A stretch of 64,000 nt of DNA from contig BMAT01004542.1 of NCBI GenBank assembly GCA_019649035.1, positions 19,254 to 83,253 on the forward strand, written 5' to 3'. Below, in pieces: positions 63,421-64,000 of this stretch (the stretch's first letter is position 1; each line of letters opens with the position of its first letter). The stretch comes from Elysia marginata. Its lineage: Eukaryota > Mollusca > Gastropoda > Plakobranchidae. Position numbers and translations under genes: made by a program. Under the pieces are notes generated by a model. That model was not told where the DNA came from. It was given only the letters and a program-made list of their open reading frames with translations, and made no database searches.

Positions 63421-64000
63421 TTATTTCGTAATACCGGGAGCCGAAGTACTCCTTTTTAATGAAATCATTTCATAGACTATTGCACCTAAAATAAGAACGC
63501 CACCAAGTAGGACTTTTAAAGTAGGAATTTCGCTTAAAATAACGGTCGCAATTGTAATACCATAGATGGGTTCCAGCGTACTTATGATACTTGCTGTTTT
63601 GGTTTTTACAGCTTTAAACCCATTGATAAAAAGCGCGTGTGATAGCCCTGTAAAAATTACACCAAGTAAAATAAGAAGAAGCATATCATTAGACCGTACT
63701 TCAAAATCTATAAAAAATAAGAATGGTGCAAGGATAAGAGTAGCACTTGTGTCTTGATAGAATGTAATGATGTAGCCAGAATAAATCCCGATCAGCTTTC
63801 GGCTGAGGATAGAGAGAAGTGCAAAAACTAAACTAGAAATAATACCCCAAGTGGCACCTTGCGTAATATTATTCCCGAAGTCAAAATTGGGAACTATAAG
63901 CCCCATACCCACAAGGGTAATAAACGCCACTAAAATGTCTCTACCGTATAGTCTTTCTTTGAAGAATAATGGTTCGAGAAAATTTGTAAAAACAGGCATG
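63421..64000 (-). CDS. EamA-family (DMT) transporter, partial
   Basis: The C-terminal 190 or so residues of a drug/metabolite transporter. About seven hydrophobic helices are visible, including VAFITLVGMGLIVP, WGIISSLVFALLSILSRKL, LLLILLGVIFTGLSHALFIN and SIISTLEPIYGITIATVIL, the last being the EamA signature with conserved Glu-Pro. The gene runs off the right edge, so its start is not in the window; an ATG at 63999 is probably internal. Confidence 0.85.
   Translation of the reverse strand, partial: MPVFTNFLEPLFFKERLYGRDILVAFITLVGMGLIVPNFDFGNNITQGATWGIISSLVFALLSILSRKLIGIYSGYIITFYQDTSATLILAPFLFFIDFEVRSNDMLLLILLGVIFTGLSHALFINGFKAVKTKTASIISTLEPIYGITIATVILSEIPTLKVLLGGVLILGAIVYEMISLKRSTSAPGITK

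Overview
The window is AT-rich chromosomal DNA from a Bacteroidota bacterium, most probably a flavobacterium. The evidence is the set of families present: a HU-CCDC81/SPOR cell-division-type protein, a DUF4293 protein, a ResB-CcsA fusion, a MurA with Asp in place of the usual active-site Cys, secreted leucine-rich-repeat proteins, Bacteroidota-type promoters (TTG, about 20 nt, TAnnTTTG or TAnnTTCG), weak Shine-Dalgarno signals and many GTG, TTG and even ATA starts. Three BspA-like surface lipoproteins suggest a host-associated lifestyle, but the species cannot be named from the sequence. No tRNA, rRNA, CRISPR array or intact insertion sequence was seen.

Layout. 1-4814: the thrS-infC-rpmI-rplT translation operon (minus) and a lipoprotein alkaline phosphatase. 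4841-7962: a palindromic divergent promoter, a dicarboxylate/glutamate-type symporter, a glycosyltransferase and an SPFH protein. 7963-8853: about 900 bases of decayed, non-coding DNA. 8854-12071: prfA-pyrF-murA. 12068-25063: a secreted LRR protein, priA, murQ, small membrane proteins, trmB, the HU/SPOR protein, DUF4293, an rRNA/tRNA methyltransferase, the cytochrome c synthase CcsBA and a stand-alone ketoacyl synthase. 25064-27916: uvrA. 27917-32128: an accessory island with two BspA-like lipoproteins, an unrecognised gene and duplicated flanking sequence. 32129-38181: gltBD. 38854-41757: a large FAD/Fe-S dehydrogenase. 41764-45622: purK, metZ, osmC and metX behind a SAM-I riboswitch. 45837-47152: a third BspA-like gene with a fresh 170-bp tandem duplication at its 3' end. 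47358-51973: a secreted nuclease, two methyltransferases and a Kdo-biosynthesis operon. 52134-55715: nhaD, exbB, exbD, folC. 55888-60668: lipA, a metallo-hydrolase and bioFDA. 60866-64000: a short asparaginase, atpDC and a partial EamA transporter.

The most striking item is in the Kdo operon (kdsA, then the gene at 50112-51128, then a KdsC-like phosphatase). The position expected for the arabinose-5-phosphate isomerase KdsD (SIS domain plus two CBS domains) is filled by a transaldolase/fructose-6-phosphate-aldolase-like barrel fused to a KdsD-like CBS pair that retains an FTDGDLRR motif. This suggests that arabinose 5-phosphate may be made by aldol chemistry rather than by isomerisation of ribulose 5-phosphate. 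Other notable points are the SAM-I riboswitch in front of metX, the evolving BspA family (7, 12 and 15 repeats), an 11-C tract inside the SPOR gene, a 22-bp perfect inverted repeat overlapping the end of gltD, and an ATA start codon for infC.
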